A stretch of 64,000 nt of DNA, taken from Candidatus Binatia bacterium (lineage in GTDB: Bacteria > Desulfobacterota > Binatia > UBA1149 > CAITLU01). Below the pieces are notes generated by a model. The model was not told the origin of the DNA and did not search any database. It saw only the letters and a list, made by a program, of their open reading frames with translations. The stretch is taken from assembly GCA_036493895.1 (NCBI GenBank), contig DASXOZ010000022.1, forward strand, positions 43,501 to 107,500, read 5' to 3'. The stretch's first letter is position 1, and every line of letters begins with the position of its first letter. Position numbers and translations under genes: made by a program. This document shows positions 1 to 9,501 of this stretch, piece by piece.

Positions 1-2
1 CG

Positions 3-1001
3 GTGGCCTCCGCGCTTCAGCTCTTGCGGCGCTCCGCGACCTTCGCCGCCGAAACGCTTCCGTCCGCGCTTCGCCTGCGTGCGGCGATGGCACCATTTGC
101 TCCCGACCTCGTCTATGCGTGCAACGGTTTTCGCGGCAACTCCGACGCGATCGTCGCTGCGCGCCTCGTCGGTGTCCCGTGTGTCATCCACGCCAAGGGG
201 TTCGACAAGCTGTCGTGGATCGAAAGGCTGCTGTCCGCATCGGTGGCCGGTTGCATCTCGATGACGAAGGCGATCGAGGACCACTGCCGCGCCGGCGGAA
301 TGCGGCCCGGATTCTTCGAGGTGATCTACGACGGGTTGGACCTTGCGGCGTTTCGCCCGAAGCGCGCTTCGGCGGAGGTCCGGCGCGAGCTCGGCCTTGC
401 TGCGGACTGCGAGGTCGCCGGAGTCGTCGGCAACATCCAGCCGTGGAAAGGGCAGAAGGTGCTCGTCGAGGCGCTGGACCTGCTGGCCGCGGAGAAACCG
501 GCGCTCGTCGTCCTCATCGTCGGCGGCACCCACCGCAGCGGCGCCGCTTACGAGCGCGAGGTCCGCGAGCTGGTGGCTGCGCGCGGACTCGCCTCGCGCG
601 TCGTATTTACCGGGCCGCGCGCCGACGTACCCGACCTGATGAACGCGATGGACGTTCTGGTGCACACGTCGGTACGCGGCGAGCCGTTCGGGCGCGTCAT
701 CATCGAAGGCATGGCGGTAGCCAGGCCTGTCATCGCGACGCGGGCCGGGGGAGTTCCCGAGTTCGTCCACGACGGCGACGATGCGGTGCTCGTCGAGCCC
801 GGCGATGCGCCGGCCCTGGCGCGCGAGCTTGCCGTGCTGCTGGGCGACCCCGCCCGGCGCGAAACCCTCGGTCGCGCGGCGAGGGTATCGGCAGAGCGAT
901 TCGCACTGCCGCGACACGTTGCGCTGATGAGCCGGGCTTTCGAGCGGGCGACCGCAGGTCGTGACGCCGCGCTTCACGGGCGGGCGAAGGCGGCGGCGTG
1001 A
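3..1001 (+). CDS. GT4 family glycosyltransferase, 5'-truncated by window edge
   Basis: Retaining GT-B glycosyltransferase, probably adding a sugar to a lipid-linked surface glycan at the cytoplasmic face. The C-terminal nucleotide-sugar domain is complete: IQPWKGQ (about 146-151) and the E-x7-E signature EPFGRVIIEGMA (227-238). The visible N-terminus begins inside the acceptor domain, without the usual first Rossmann strand, so about 50-70 residues probably lie upstream of the window and the GTG at position 3 is just the first available start codon. The stop overlaps the next gene by 4 nt (GTGA), indicating translational coupling. The sugar and acceptor cannot be read from sequence. Confidence 0.85.
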   Translation: MASALQLLRRSATFAAETLPSALRLRAAMAPFAPDLVYACNGFRGNSDAIVAARLVGVPCVIHAKGFDKLSWIERLLSASVAGCISMTKAIEDHCRAGGMRPGFFEVIYDGLDLAAFRPKRASAEVRRELGLAADCEVAGVVGNIQPWKGQKVLVEALDLLAAEKPALVVLIVGGTHRSGAAYEREVRELVAARGLASRVVFTGPRADVPDLMNAMDVLVHTSVRGEPFGRVIIEGMAVARPVIATRAGGVPEFVHDGDDAVLVEPGDAPALARELAVLLGDPARRETLGRAARVSAERFALPRHVALMSRAFERATAGRDAALHGRAKAAA

Positions 1002-2113
1002 GCGCGACGGCCTGCTTCGAGCTTCACGGCGTGCGCGTGCGCATGGAGTCGGAGCTGCCGGCGTTCACCGAATATGCCCGCGCTGCCCTCGAGCCTTTCC
1101 TCACCGAGGACAAGGGACGCTTCGACATCCGCTCGTCGGTGCAGTGGCGCGAGAGTCCGCCGCCGCGCGACGGAGAGCCCGGAGGCGTGGGCTTCGACGC
1201 GATCCCGTGGACACGGCGACCCGACCGCGACCTCTACGTCGGCGGCGCAGGTGCGCTGTGGCTTCGCATCGACGACTTTACCGACCTGCAGATGAAGCTG
1301 GCGATGCGCGACGAAAGCGTCGAGCTGACCGGGCGATACTTTTTCCATCTCTCGTCGGGAGGCACCGTCGAATCGCTGCAGAGGCTGCGCCATCGCTCCC
1401 ACCTCGACGAGCTGAGGGGACGGCGCTTCTCGACGCTGCTGTATTATTTCTTCTACCATCCGCTGCTCTGGTGGCTCAGCCGCGGGGCGGGCTGGAACGT
1501 GCTGCACGGCGGCGCCGTCTCGACGCGCATCGGCGCGGTGATCTTCGCCGGCATGCCGGGCTGCGGGAAGTCGACATTGACCGTCTCGATGCTCTCGGAC
1601 GCCGACCAGAAAATGCTGTCGGACAACCTGTTGCTCCACGACGGGGAAAACGTGCTGGCAGTGCCCGAGTTGCTGCTGCTCGACGAGCGCAGCCGCAAGC
1701 TGGCCGGCGCCGGCGCCAAGCGCCTCGTCGCCACCGGCGAGCAGCGCGTCTTCGCGCGCGATGCCTACCGCGTCGGCGACGTCGAGCTGGCGCCGCGCAA
1801 GGCGGGCGTGCTGCTGCACGTCGAGCGCGCCAGCGAGTTCCTGCTCAAGCCGCTGGTGCCGCGCGAGAGCGCCGCGCGCTTGCGCGCCGCCAACACGATG
1901 GCCAAGGAAGTGCGCCGCCTGTCGATCATGAACGAAGTGCTCGACGTCGTCTCCGGCGCCCGGCGATTCGATGAGCCGGGGGCGGCCGACAAGCTGGCGG
2001 CCGTGGTTCCGTCGTTCCTGCTGCAGGTACCGCCGGTGACCGACGCCGTCGGCTTTCTCAAGGAAAAAGTGCTGGGCGAGCTGTTCGACGTGCTTGCGGG
2101 GGACGAGGTTTGA
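998..2113 (+). CDS. HPr kinase-like P-loop protein of a polysaccharide locus
   Basis: 371 aa. A Walker A loop, GMPGCGKST (185-193), follows GGAVSTRIGAVIFA, the arrangement seen in the C-terminal kinase domain of HprK and its relatives. DN at 209-210 (SDNLLLHDGE) resembles the HprK site that follows the P-loop. The N-terminal 170 residues match no HPr-binding domain that I recognise. Relatives of this type are common in exopolysaccharide clusters, where their substrate is unproven. No PTS gene is in the window, so phosphorylation of HPr is not implied; a small-molecule or regulatory kinase role is equally possible. It overlaps both neighbours by 4 nt. Confidence 0.7.
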   Translation: MSATACFELHGVRVRMESELPAFTEYARAALEPFLTEDKGRFDIRSSVQWRESPPPRDGEPGGVGFDAIPWTRRPDRDLYVGGAGALWLRIDDFTDLQMKLAMRDESVELTGRYFFHLSSGGTVESLQRLRHRSHLDELRGRRFSTLLYYFFYHPLLWWLSRGAGWNVLHGGAVSTRIGAVIFAGMPGCGKSTLTVSMLSDADQKMLSDNLLLHDGENVLAVPELLLLDERSRKLAGAGAKRLVATGEQRVFARDAYRVGDVELAPRKAGVLLHVERASEFLLKPLVPRESAARLRAANTMAKEVRRLSIMNEVLDVVSGARRFDEPGAADKLAAVVPSFLLQVPPVTDAVGFLKEKVLGELFDVLAGDEV

Positions 2114-3483
2114 AGCTGACGGGCAAGAGGCCGGCGATGTCGCCGCTGTGGCAGCTGTTCGAGGATTTCGGGGGTACGCTGGCGACGATCTTCGCGAAGA
2201 TGGGCTTCGGCATCATCATCGGGATGATCACCGCGCGCTGGCTCGGCCCCACCTCGCGCGGAATTTTCTCGCTGGTCTCGACGTTTCCCGCGACGCTGAC
2301 CACGCTGACGAAGTTCGGCCAGGCCCAGGCCGTCATCTACTTCATCCGCCGCGAGAAAGAGGACGTCTCGCGAGTGGCCTCCACTGCCGTGTGGTTCGGC
2401 CTGGGCACGGGCGCCCTGCTGATCGTGCTGGTGGTGCTGCTGCGAGACCAGATCCTGCACACGTTCCTGCGCGGCGTGCCGCTGTGGGCGCTGATGACGA
2501 TCCTGCCGATGATCCCCATCCTGCTGATGGAGAGCTACCTTTACGGGATCCTGCAGGCTACCGACCGCTTCCGGGTCTACAACGCACGGCTGCTCGGCGA
2601 GTCGATCATCGCGCTCGTGCTGATGGCGGTGGTGCTCGTCGGTCTCAAGCTCGGGCTTCCCGGCGCGCTCGGCGTCTCGATCGTGCTCAACACCGTGATG
2701 CTGCTGTGGGTGTTCTGGACGATCCACAAGGACACGCCGCTGCATTTCCTGTTCGACCGCGGCCTTTTCCGCCGCATGTTCCGCTACGGCATGAAGTCCC
2801 ACCTGCAGATCATCGCGTCGCACTTCAACTTCAAGACCGGCGTCTACCTTTGCGCATACTACCTGTCGCCGTCGGAAGTCGCGTTCTATGCGATCGGCGC
2901 GAAGTTCGCCGAGCAGATGATGTCGATTCCGCAGTCGCTCGGACTGGCGATGTTCCCGCGCCTGGCCGGCGTGAGCGACGAGAGGGTGCACCTGATGACG
3001 GCATCTGCATGCCGCCAGACGTTCGCGATCACGTCGGTCTCGGCGCTGGTGCTGACGTTCGTCGGCAAGTTCGCAATCACCACTCTGTACGGGGCCGCGT
3101 ACGAGCCGGCAGCGGTGCCGCTGATCTACATCTCGTGGGGCATCGTGATGATGTCGATGTACGTGCTGCTGTCTCGCGATTTTACGGCGCGCGACCGCCA
3201 GATGGTCAACGTGATTGCCGCCTACATCGCGCTCGGGGGCAATATCGGCCTCAACGTGTGGCTGATCCCGAAGATGGGCATCCGCGGGGCTGCCATCGGC
3301 ACCAGCACGTCGTACACGGTGGCGGCGCTGCTGCTGTACGTGTTCTTCCTGCTCGAGTCGGGGATGTCGTGGTACGAGCCCCTGGTTCCCCGGATAGAGG
3401 ATTTCGAGCGCTGGCGCCGGCTTGCGGCGGAGTTCTCGCAGCGCCTGGCGCGCAGCCGCGTGCCTCGCCCCGATGCGAGATAG
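2110..3483 (+). CDS. Wzx-type polysaccharide flippase (MOP superfamily)
   Basis: 457 aa, almost entirely hydrophobic, with about 12 to 14 predicted membrane helices and no signal peptide, as in Wzx/RfbX flippases that move undecaprenyl-linked repeat units across the inner membrane. The N-terminal stretch ITARWLGPTSRGIFSLVSTFP is typical of the family (A-R-x-L-G-P-x-x-x-G). The TTG at 2110 overlaps the preceding stop (TTGA); an in-frame ATG at 2137 is an alternative start. Its position among glycosyltransferases supports O-antigen or capsule export. Lipid-II and drug transporters share the fold, but murJ is separate at 38.2 kb. Confidence 0.85.
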   Translation: MKLTGKRPAMSPLWQLFEDFGGTLATIFAKMGFGIIIGMITARWLGPTSRGIFSLVSTFPATLTTLTKFGQAQAVIYFIRREKEDVSRVASTAVWFGLGTGALLIVLVVLLRDQILHTFLRGVPLWALMTILPMIPILLMESYLYGILQATDRFRVYNARLLGESIIALVLMAVVLVGLKLGLPGALGVSIVLNTVMLLWVFWTIHKDTPLHFLFDRGLFRRMFRYGMKSHLQIIASHFNFKTGVYLCAYYLSPSEVAFYAIGAKFAEQMMSIPQSLGLAMFPRLAGVSDERVHLMTASACRQTFAITSVSALVLTFVGKFAITTLYGAAYEPAAVPLIYISWGIVMMSMYVLLSRDFTARDRQMVNVIAAYIALGGNIGLNVWLIPKMGIRGAAIGTSTSYTVAALLLYVFFLLESGMSWYEPLVPRIEDFERWRRLAAEFSQRLARSRVPRPDAR

Positions 3484-3523
3484 CGACTTGCGACCAGATC
3501 CCTTTTTCCCCAAGCTGCCCCAA

Positions 3524-6055
3524 ATGGTCCTGGCACCCCCGTCCGAAGGGAAAAAAAGTCACGGCTGGCTGGCGCTGGCCGGGGCAGTGGCGCTGGTCGC
3601 CGCAATGGCCGGCCGCGCCGCAGCGCTCGAGGTCCAGTGCGGCGCCGACGACGGCGACGCCTTCGGCTGGTCCGTCGCTACCGGCGGCGATTATGACGGC
3701 GACGGCGTTCCCGACATCGCGGTCGGCGCCCCGTGTGCGTGGGTCGGCACCAGCGAAAAGTCGGGCCGTGTAAAAGTCTTCTCCGGCGCCACCGGGGCCG
3801 TGCTCGCCTCGCTGCCCGGCGTCCAGGACGGCGAGCGTTACGGCGCCGCTCTCGATTTCATTCCGGACCTCGACGGCGACGGCAGGGACGAGCTCGCGAT
3901 CGGCGCCCCGGCCTTCGACGTGCCGAAGGAAACGAGCGGCGTTCGCCTCGACGCCGGGCGTCTCGAAGTGCGCTCGATGACGCACGGAGTGCTGTGGGAA
4001 ACTCGCGGCGCCAACGATTTTGCCGGCCTCGGCGAAACCGTCTCGGCGCTTGCGGACCTGAACGGAGACGGAAAGGCCGACATCGCCGTCGGAGCGAGCG
4101 AAGCGCTCGTCGACGGCAGCCGCGACGGTGTCGCCTACGTATTGTCGGGCGCCGACGGGTCGGTGCTCGGCCAGAACGACGGCCTCAACCACTTCGAGAA
4201 CTGGGGCAGCCTCGTCGGCTATGCCGGCGACGTCGACGGAGACGGCATTCCGGACTGGTTCGCATCCGCCAACGGCGTCAGCCTTCCCGCCGAGGATTTT
4301 GTCGCGCGAGCCGCCGGCGTGACGACCACGACCGCGTCCACGACGACCACCACGTCGACCACGACCACTCTCGTCGACCGCGCCGGACGCCTGTCGATCA
4401 TCTCCGGAAAGCCCCCGTTCGACGTCATCGTCGCGCTGCGCGGCGACGAGACTCGCCAGAGGTTCGGCCGCTCGGCGGTCGCGACCACCGACGGCAACGG
4501 CGACGGCAAGAGCGACCTGTGGATCGGATCGCCGGGAGCGAAGGTCGGCAATACCCTGGAGGCCGGGGCCATCGACCTCTATACCGGCGACGGCACGAAG
4601 ATCCGCCGCATTGTCGAACCGACTCCCCAGCAGTTTGCCGGTTTCGGCACTTCGCTGGTCGCGCCAGGCTCGCTCGACGGAGGACCGGGCAGCGACGTCG
4701 TCGTCGGCGCGCCGGATGCGAAAGTGCAGACGCGCGTCGCAGCCGGCCGCGTCGAAGCGTTCAATGCCAGCAACGGCGCGCAGCTGTGGTCCCAGTCGGG
4801 CAGCCTGCCCAATTCGCAGTTCGGGCAATCGCTCGGCAGCGGAATCGATTTCGACGCCGACGGCGTTCCCGACATCATCGCCGGTTCGCCCGGCGCGACG
4901 CCGGACGGCAGGCGCGGGGCAGGAGCGGCGTACGTGCTCTCCGGCGCCAACGGGAGCGTGCTCGCGTCGTTTGCCGGCAGGCGCGGACGGGAATCGCGCA
5001 TTTACGTGTCGGGGCCGAACCTGGATCGCGAAGTCGTGATCCGCAGCTTCGATCCATTCGGCCATCGTCGCGAAGCGGAGATCCGCGCATTCCGCGGTTA
5101 TCCGACGACGAAGCTGTCGATGGCGCTTCTGGACCAGTCCGACCGCGCCGGTGCTGCGAACTCCCTGCTCGCGGTCGGGGCCGGCTCCGGTGGCGGCTCC
5201 AGCAACGTGGTCGTCTATCGCGCCCAGCGGCGCCGTCGCCAAGTCTCCCAGTTCCCCGCGTTCCCCACGGTTCCTCCGGGTCCGATGGTCTATAGCGGCA
5301 GCGTCAACGTCGCCGGAGGCAATTTCTCCGCGGCCAATGCCGGCGACGAGATTGCGGTCGCACCGGCTGACAATGTCACGGGCACGATCGACATCGCGGT
5401 GCACCGCCGCCAGTTCGTCGATCCGAACGGCATGATCTCCTGGCAGAAGATCGTCGAGTTCGCGGCGTTCAAGCCGGCCGACACGATCGAAGGCAACCTC
5501 GTGAACGCAGTCGGCGTGAACATCGCCGGCGGCAACGTGCAGAAAGAGTCGGACCCCAACGGCCAGCAGGACGAGGTCATTGCGGCGCCGGCGGCAGGCC
5601 TTCCTGCCGTGCGCGTGTTCTCGGGCACCGGCACGCAGGTCGCGCAGTGGCAGGCCTACCCGCTGCAGGGCAGCCTCGGTCCCAACTCCGGAGTGCTGCT
5701 CGCCGTTGCCGATCTCAACGGCGACGGCCAGCGCGAGATCATCACGTGCCCGGCATCCGGTCAGATCTGGATCCAGGCGTGGGACGGCAAGGGGAAACAC
5801 TTCACCCCGAACGGGCTCGGCAACGCGGTCAGCTTCTTCCTTACCGGGCATGCGGATGCGATCGCAGCGGCGGACGTCGATTTCGACGGGGCCGACGAGA
5901 TCCTGATCTCCACGGGTCCCGGCAGCGCCGGGCAGGTCCTCGCGTTCGAAGCCGACGGGTCGCCGGTCAAGGGATGGCAGGGTTTCGCGCCGTACGGGCC
6001 TCTGGCGCAGGCAAAGCTCGGCCTCGTCGGCACCAACAGCTTCTGGCGACCCTGA
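3524..6055 (+). CDS. Secreted FG-GAP (integrin-alpha-like) repeat protein
   Basis: About 843 aa from the ATG at 3524, with an N-terminal signal-like helix (WLALAGAVALVAAMAGRAAA). Repeated Ca2+-binding FG-GAP motifs are visible, for example YDGDGVPDIAVGAP, LDGDGRDELAIGAP, LNGDGKADIAVGA, VDGDGIPDW, FDADGVPDIIAGSPGA and LNGDGQREI, enough for a seven-bladed propeller or more. A Thr-rich linker (about residues 267-283) interrupts the propeller. Probably a surface or periplasmic binding or adhesion protein. It lies between the flippase and a glycosyltransferase, so it may bind the polysaccharide made here (inference). An upstream in-frame ATG at 3473 would overlap the flippase gene. Neither start has a clear Shine-Dalgarno sequence. 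Confidence 0.85.
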   Translation: MVLAPPSEGKKSHGWLALAGAVALVAAMAGRAAALEVQCGADDGDAFGWSVATGGDYDGDGVPDIAVGAPCAWVGTSEKSGRVKVFSGATGAVLASLPGVQDGERYGAALDFIPDLDGDGRDELAIGAPAFDVPKETSGVRLDAGRLEVRSMTHGVLWETRGANDFAGLGETVSALADLNGDGKADIAVGASEALVDGSRDGVAYVLSGADGSVLGQNDGLNHFENWGSLVGYAGDVDGDGIPDWFASANGVSLPAEDFVARAAGVTTTTASTTTTTSTTTTLVDRAGRLSIISGKPPFDVIVALRGDETRQRFGRSAVATTDGNGDGKSDLWIGSPGAKVGNTLEAGAIDLYTGDGTKIRRIVEPTPQQFAGFGTSLVAPGSLDGGPGSDVVVGAPDAKVQTRVAAGRVEAFNASNGAQLWSQSGSLPNSQFGQSLGSGIDFDADGVPDIIAGSPGATPDGRRGAGAAYVLSGANGSVLASFAGRRGRESRIYVSGPNLDREVVIRSFDPFGHRREAEIRAFRGYPTTKLSMALLDQSDRAGAANSLLAVGAGSGGGSSNVVVYRAQRRRRQVSQFPAFPTVPPGPMVYSGSVNVAGGNFSAANAGDEIAVAPADNVTGTIDIAVHRRQFVDPNGMISWQKIVEFAAFKPADTIEGNLVNAVGVNIAGGNVQKESDPNGQQDEVIAAPAAGLPAVRVFSGTGTQVAQWQAYPLQGSLGPNSGVLLAVADLNGDGQREIITCPASGQIWIQAWDGKGKHFTPNGLGNAVSFFLTGHADAIAAADVDFDGADEILISTGPGSAGQVLAFEADGSPVKGWQGFAPYGPLAQAKLGLVGTNSFWRP

Positions 6056-6062
6056 GTACCGC

Positions 6063-7232
6063 GTGACGGCAGGGGCCAGCAGGAGCCCGCGGCCGGGGCC
6101 GGCTGCGGTCGTCTACGTGATCGCGCAGATGATCACGGGCGGCACCCAGACCCATATCCTCCAGGTTCTGCGGCTGATCGACAGGGAACGCTTCTGTCCG
6201 GTGCTGTTCGCGCTGAGAGACGACGGCAACCTGCTGGAGACCGTCCGCGGGCTCGACGTCGAAGTACGCACATTCGGCATGGGCGGATCGCTCAGGAACC
6301 CGAGTGATATCCTAGGTTTGAGCCGGATGGTGAAGGCGTTGCGCGACGTGCGTCCGGCCGTCGTGCACGGGTATCTGCTGCGCGGCAATTTTTACGCTGC
6401 CGTCGCCGGGCGCCTCTGCGGCGCGGCGGTCGTCACGAGCAAACGCGGCCTGCACCGCCCGGCCGGCGTGGCCGAAAAGCTCGCGGTCCGCGTCTCGGGC
6501 CGCCTGTCGGACGTGGTCACCGGCAACGCTCCGCAGGTTCTCGAGTTCACGCGCGAAGTGGAAGGGCCGCAGACCGCGAGGATGGTGATGATCCCGAGCG
6601 GGACCGACACGGAACGTTTCGACCCGGACCGCGTTGGCAGTGCCGCGCGAGACAAGCTGAGGGCAGAGCTCGGGATCGGCGACGATCCGATCGTCGGCAC
6701 GGCGATAACTTTCAGGCCTCGCAAGGGGTTCCGGATGTTTTTTGAGGCGATGGCCGAGCTTCGCCGCAGCTTTCCGCGGGCCCACGCCGTCATCGCCGGC
6801 GCCGACGAGATGCCGCTGGAGCCCGCCGAGCTGATGCGCTCCCTCGGCCTGGACGCCAGCGTCCATCTTCTCGGGCGCCGCAGCGACATGCCCGAGGTGC
6901 TGTCGGCCTTCGACGCCTTCGTGCTGCCGTCCGAGAGCGAAGGGATGTCGAACGCGATCCTCGAGGCGATGGCGATGCGGCTGCCGGTGGTCGCGACGTC
7001 GGTCGGCGGTGCGCCCGAAGTGATCGAGGAGGGGGTCAGCGGCAACCTGGTCGACTATCCGGATGCCGGTTCGATGGCCGCCCGGCTTTGCGTCCTGCTG
7101 GGCGATGCGGCGCTGCGCCGGCGCATCGGCGAGGCTGCCCGCACCCGCGTCGTCGCGCGCTATTCGGCGAGCGGCATGGTCCGCCAGATCGAAGATTTGT
7201 ACGTGACGCTTCTCAATGGGAAAACGCACTGA
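6063..7232 (+). CDS. GT4 family glycosyltransferase
   Basis: 389 aa, complete. The N-terminal acceptor domain carries MITGGTQTHILQVLRLID, the glycine-rich loop that follows beta-1 in GT4 enzymes. The C-terminal donor domain shows FRPRKGF (where R-x-x-x-K-G is typical) and the E-x7-E region PSESEGMSNAILEAMAM. GTG start 7 nt after the FG-GAP gene stop. It contributes to the repeat unit of the local polysaccharide; the specific sugar is unknown. Confidence 0.88.
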   Translation: MTAGASRSPRPGPAAVVYVIAQMITGGTQTHILQVLRLIDRERFCPVLFALRDDGNLLETVRGLDVEVRTFGMGGSLRNPSDILGLSRMVKALRDVRPAVVHGYLLRGNFYAAVAGRLCGAAVVTSKRGLHRPAGVAEKLAVRVSGRLSDVVTGNAPQVLEFTREVEGPQTARMVMIPSGTDTERFDPDRVGSAARDKLRAELGIGDDPIVGTAITFRPRKGFRMFFEAMAELRRSFPRAHAVIAGADEMPLEPAELMRSLGLDASVHLLGRRSDMPEVLSAFDAFVLPSESEGMSNAILEAMAMRLPVVATSVGGAPEVIEEGVSGNLVDYPDAGSMAARLCVLLGDAALRRRIGEAARTRVVARYSASGMVRQIEDLYVTLLNGKTH

Positions 7233-7475
7233 AGGCCGCGGCCACCCGCAATCCCAGGAGCCCGATCAGCAGCAACGACCCCGGCGGATCCGATCCAGCG
7301 ACACGACCCCGCGATGGGGCCGCAGCGGCGCGGCTGCCCGGCAACCGCAGTGTGCGAGCGATCGGGCCTGGAAGCAGTGCAGCGCAATGACGACGGGACG
7401 CTCCAGTGGCCGGGCTGCCGCTGCCACGGTGCCCGCGCAAACGGCGGTGGCGGGATGTCCGGATCGAGGAGGACG

Positions 7476-9497
7476 ATGAGGAGTCTGACGAAAGTTGTGA
7501 CGGTCGCCGGCGTGCGACACCGCCTGGCGGCGACGGCAGCAGTCGCGACGGGAGTCGCGCTCGTGGTTGCCGCGTGCACAGGAGGAGAGAGCCGCCGCGA
7601 CGCCGGGCCGCCGCCGCAGCGGCGCATCGTCGTGCTCGGTTTCGACGGAGTGGATCCGAACTTCGTCGAGCAGTGGAAGGACAAGCTGCCGAACATGTCC
7701 GAGATGATGAATACGGGCACGTTCAAGCACCTGGCCACGACCACTCCGCCGTCGTCGTGCACCGCGTGGGCCACCTTCACGACCGGAATGAATCCCGGCG
7801 GTCACGGCATCTTCGATTTCATCCTGCGCGATCCGAAGACGTACCTTCCCGACCGCACGGGCTCCGTCAGCCACAAGGCGGAGTACCGGTTCGGCCTGTT
7901 CGAAACCAAGCCCGAGACGTTCACGTCGACGATGACCGGAGAGTCGTTCTGGGCCACGGCCGACCGCGCCGGCAAGCGCAGCGTCGTGCTGAGAGTGCCG
8001 TGCATTTATCCGCTCGAGCAGGAACAGCACAGCTACGCGCAGGGCGGACTCGGCCTGCCTGACGTGCGCGGCAGCGAAGGCACGTTCCACTACTGGTCGA
8101 GCGACCTCAGCCCTCGCGACGCTGCCAATCCCGAGCTCGGCGGCCGCGTCGTCTCGCTTGCGCAAGGCGATTCGGTCGACACCGACATCGAAGGCCCGGT
8201 CAATCCGCTTTCCGACAAGGGCGACCGCGTAACGGTTCCACTGCACCTGTCGCGCGCCGGCAAGGATGCGGTGGCGGTGGAGCTGGCGGGCCGCAAGGAA
8301 ACGCTGGAGACGGGACACTGGAGCGACTGGTTCCGCATCCCGTTCAAGATCACGGCGTTGTCGACGATTTCGGGGATGGCGCGCTTTCGCGTGCTCGAAG
8401 TGCAGCCGAATCTTCGCCTGTACATGTCGCCGATCAACTACGACCCGGAGGATCCGGCGATCGCCGTCACCGAGCCCGAGGGCTACTCGAAGGAGCTCGT
8501 CAAGGCAGTCGGCGACTACAAGACCGTCGGGTGGAACCACGAGACCTGGGGCCTGAACGAAGAACGCATCGACGAGGAAGCGTTCATGCAGGACATCTGG
8601 GACACGTTCCGCGAGAGCGAGGCCATCACGCTGCACGAGCTCGAGAATCGCAGCACCGAGCTGCTGGTCTCGGTGTTCGTCGAGACCGACCGCACCTCGC
8701 ACATGATGTACCGCCTGATCGACCCCGAGCACCCTCGCTACGACGCCGCTCTGGCCGCGCGCTTCGGCGACTCGATCCTGAAAACCTACCAGAGGGCCGA
8801 CGAGATCATCGGCAAGGTGCGCGCCAAGCTCGGCCCGCAGGACATCCTGTTCGTATTGTCGGATCACGGTTTCCACAGCTGGAGGCGCGGCTTCAACGTC
8901 AACACCTGGCTCGTCCAGGAAGGCTTCATGGCGCTGAAAGGAGGCGCGAAGTCGACGACGAAGAAGTTCCTGCAGGACGTCGACTGGTCGAAGACCAAAG
9001 CGTACGCCCTCGGCGTCGGCGGCATCTACGTCAACGTGGCCGGCCGCGAAGGAAAGGGCATCGTCAAGCCTGGCGCCGAATACGACCAGGTCATCAAGGA
9101 CATCCAGGATCGAATGACGAAGGTCGTTGATCCGAAGACCGGAAAGCCGGCGGTCAACGTCGTCTATTCGGGAAAGGATACGTGGAAGGGCAGTCGCGTC
9201 GGCGAGGGCCAGGACATGCAGATCGGGATGGCGCCGGGATACCGGGTGTCGTCGGCGACGCCGCTCGGCGGCGCTCCGGAAGGACTGTTCGAGGACAACA
9301 TGAAGAAGTGGAGCGGCGACCACGCCACGTCGGAGACTGACCAGACCGAAGGCGTGCTGATGAGCAACGTCAAGATCAGCGACGAGCATCCGGCCATCGG
9401 CGACCTTGCGCCGACGATCCTGACGCTCCTCGGGGTGCCGGTGCCGCCGCAGTACGACGGCCACGCGCTGAACCTGGCCGCGCCGGCGGGGAAGTGA
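7476..9497 (+). CDS. Lipoprotein type I phosphodiesterase (alkaline phosphatase superfamily)
   Basis: About 673 aa from the ATG at 7476, which follows AGGAGG (tight 3-nt spacing); ATG 7455 is an alternative. A signal peptide ends in the lipobox VVAAC (Cys34), so it is probably membrane-anchored in the periplasm. Superfamily metal site: VVLGFDG (Asp57), a nucleophile region PPSSCTAW (Ser94 aligns with the catalytic Thr of TFPAW in the 11457 gene), TDRTSH, LSDHGF and GDHAT. Known relatives hydrolyse nucleotide or phosphodiester bonds; here it may trim or transfer phospho-substituents on the glycan (inference). A 243-nt gap before it shows no other gene. The next gene begins 4 nt after its stop. 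Confidence 0.8.
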   Translation: MRSLTKVVTVAGVRHRLAATAAVATGVALVVAACTGGESRRDAGPPPQRRIVVLGFDGVDPNFVEQWKDKLPNMSEMMNTGTFKHLATTTPPSSCTAWATFTTGMNPGGHGIFDFILRDPKTYLPDRTGSVSHKAEYRFGLFETKPETFTSTMTGESFWATADRAGKRSVVLRVPCIYPLEQEQHSYAQGGLGLPDVRGSEGTFHYWSSDLSPRDAANPELGGRVVSLAQGDSVDTDIEGPVNPLSDKGDRVTVPLHLSRAGKDAVAVELAGRKETLETGHWSDWFRIPFKITALSTISGMARFRVLEVQPNLRLYMSPINYDPEDPAIAVTEPEGYSKELVKAVGDYKTVGWNHETWGLNEERIDEEAFMQDIWDTFRESEAITLHELENRSTELLVSVFVETDRTSHMMYRLIDPEHPRYDAALAARFGDSILKTYQRADEIIGKVRAKLGPQDILFVLSDHGFHSWRRGFNVNTWLVQEGFMALKGGAKSTTKKFLQDVDWSKTKAYALGVGGIYVNVAGREGKGIVKPGAEYDQVIKDIQDRMTKVVDPKTGKPAVNVVYSGKDTWKGSRVGEGQDMQIGMAPGYRVSSATPLGGAPEGLFEDNMKKWSGDHATSETDQTEGVLMSNVKISDEHPAIGDLAPTILTLLGVPVPPQYDGHALNLAAPAGK

Positions 9498-9501
9498 AGC
9501 G

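Noticed and set aside
3251..5851. 866-codon frame antisense to the FG-GAP gene
   Set aside because: No motif or export signal; the plus strand shows clear FG-GAP repeats.
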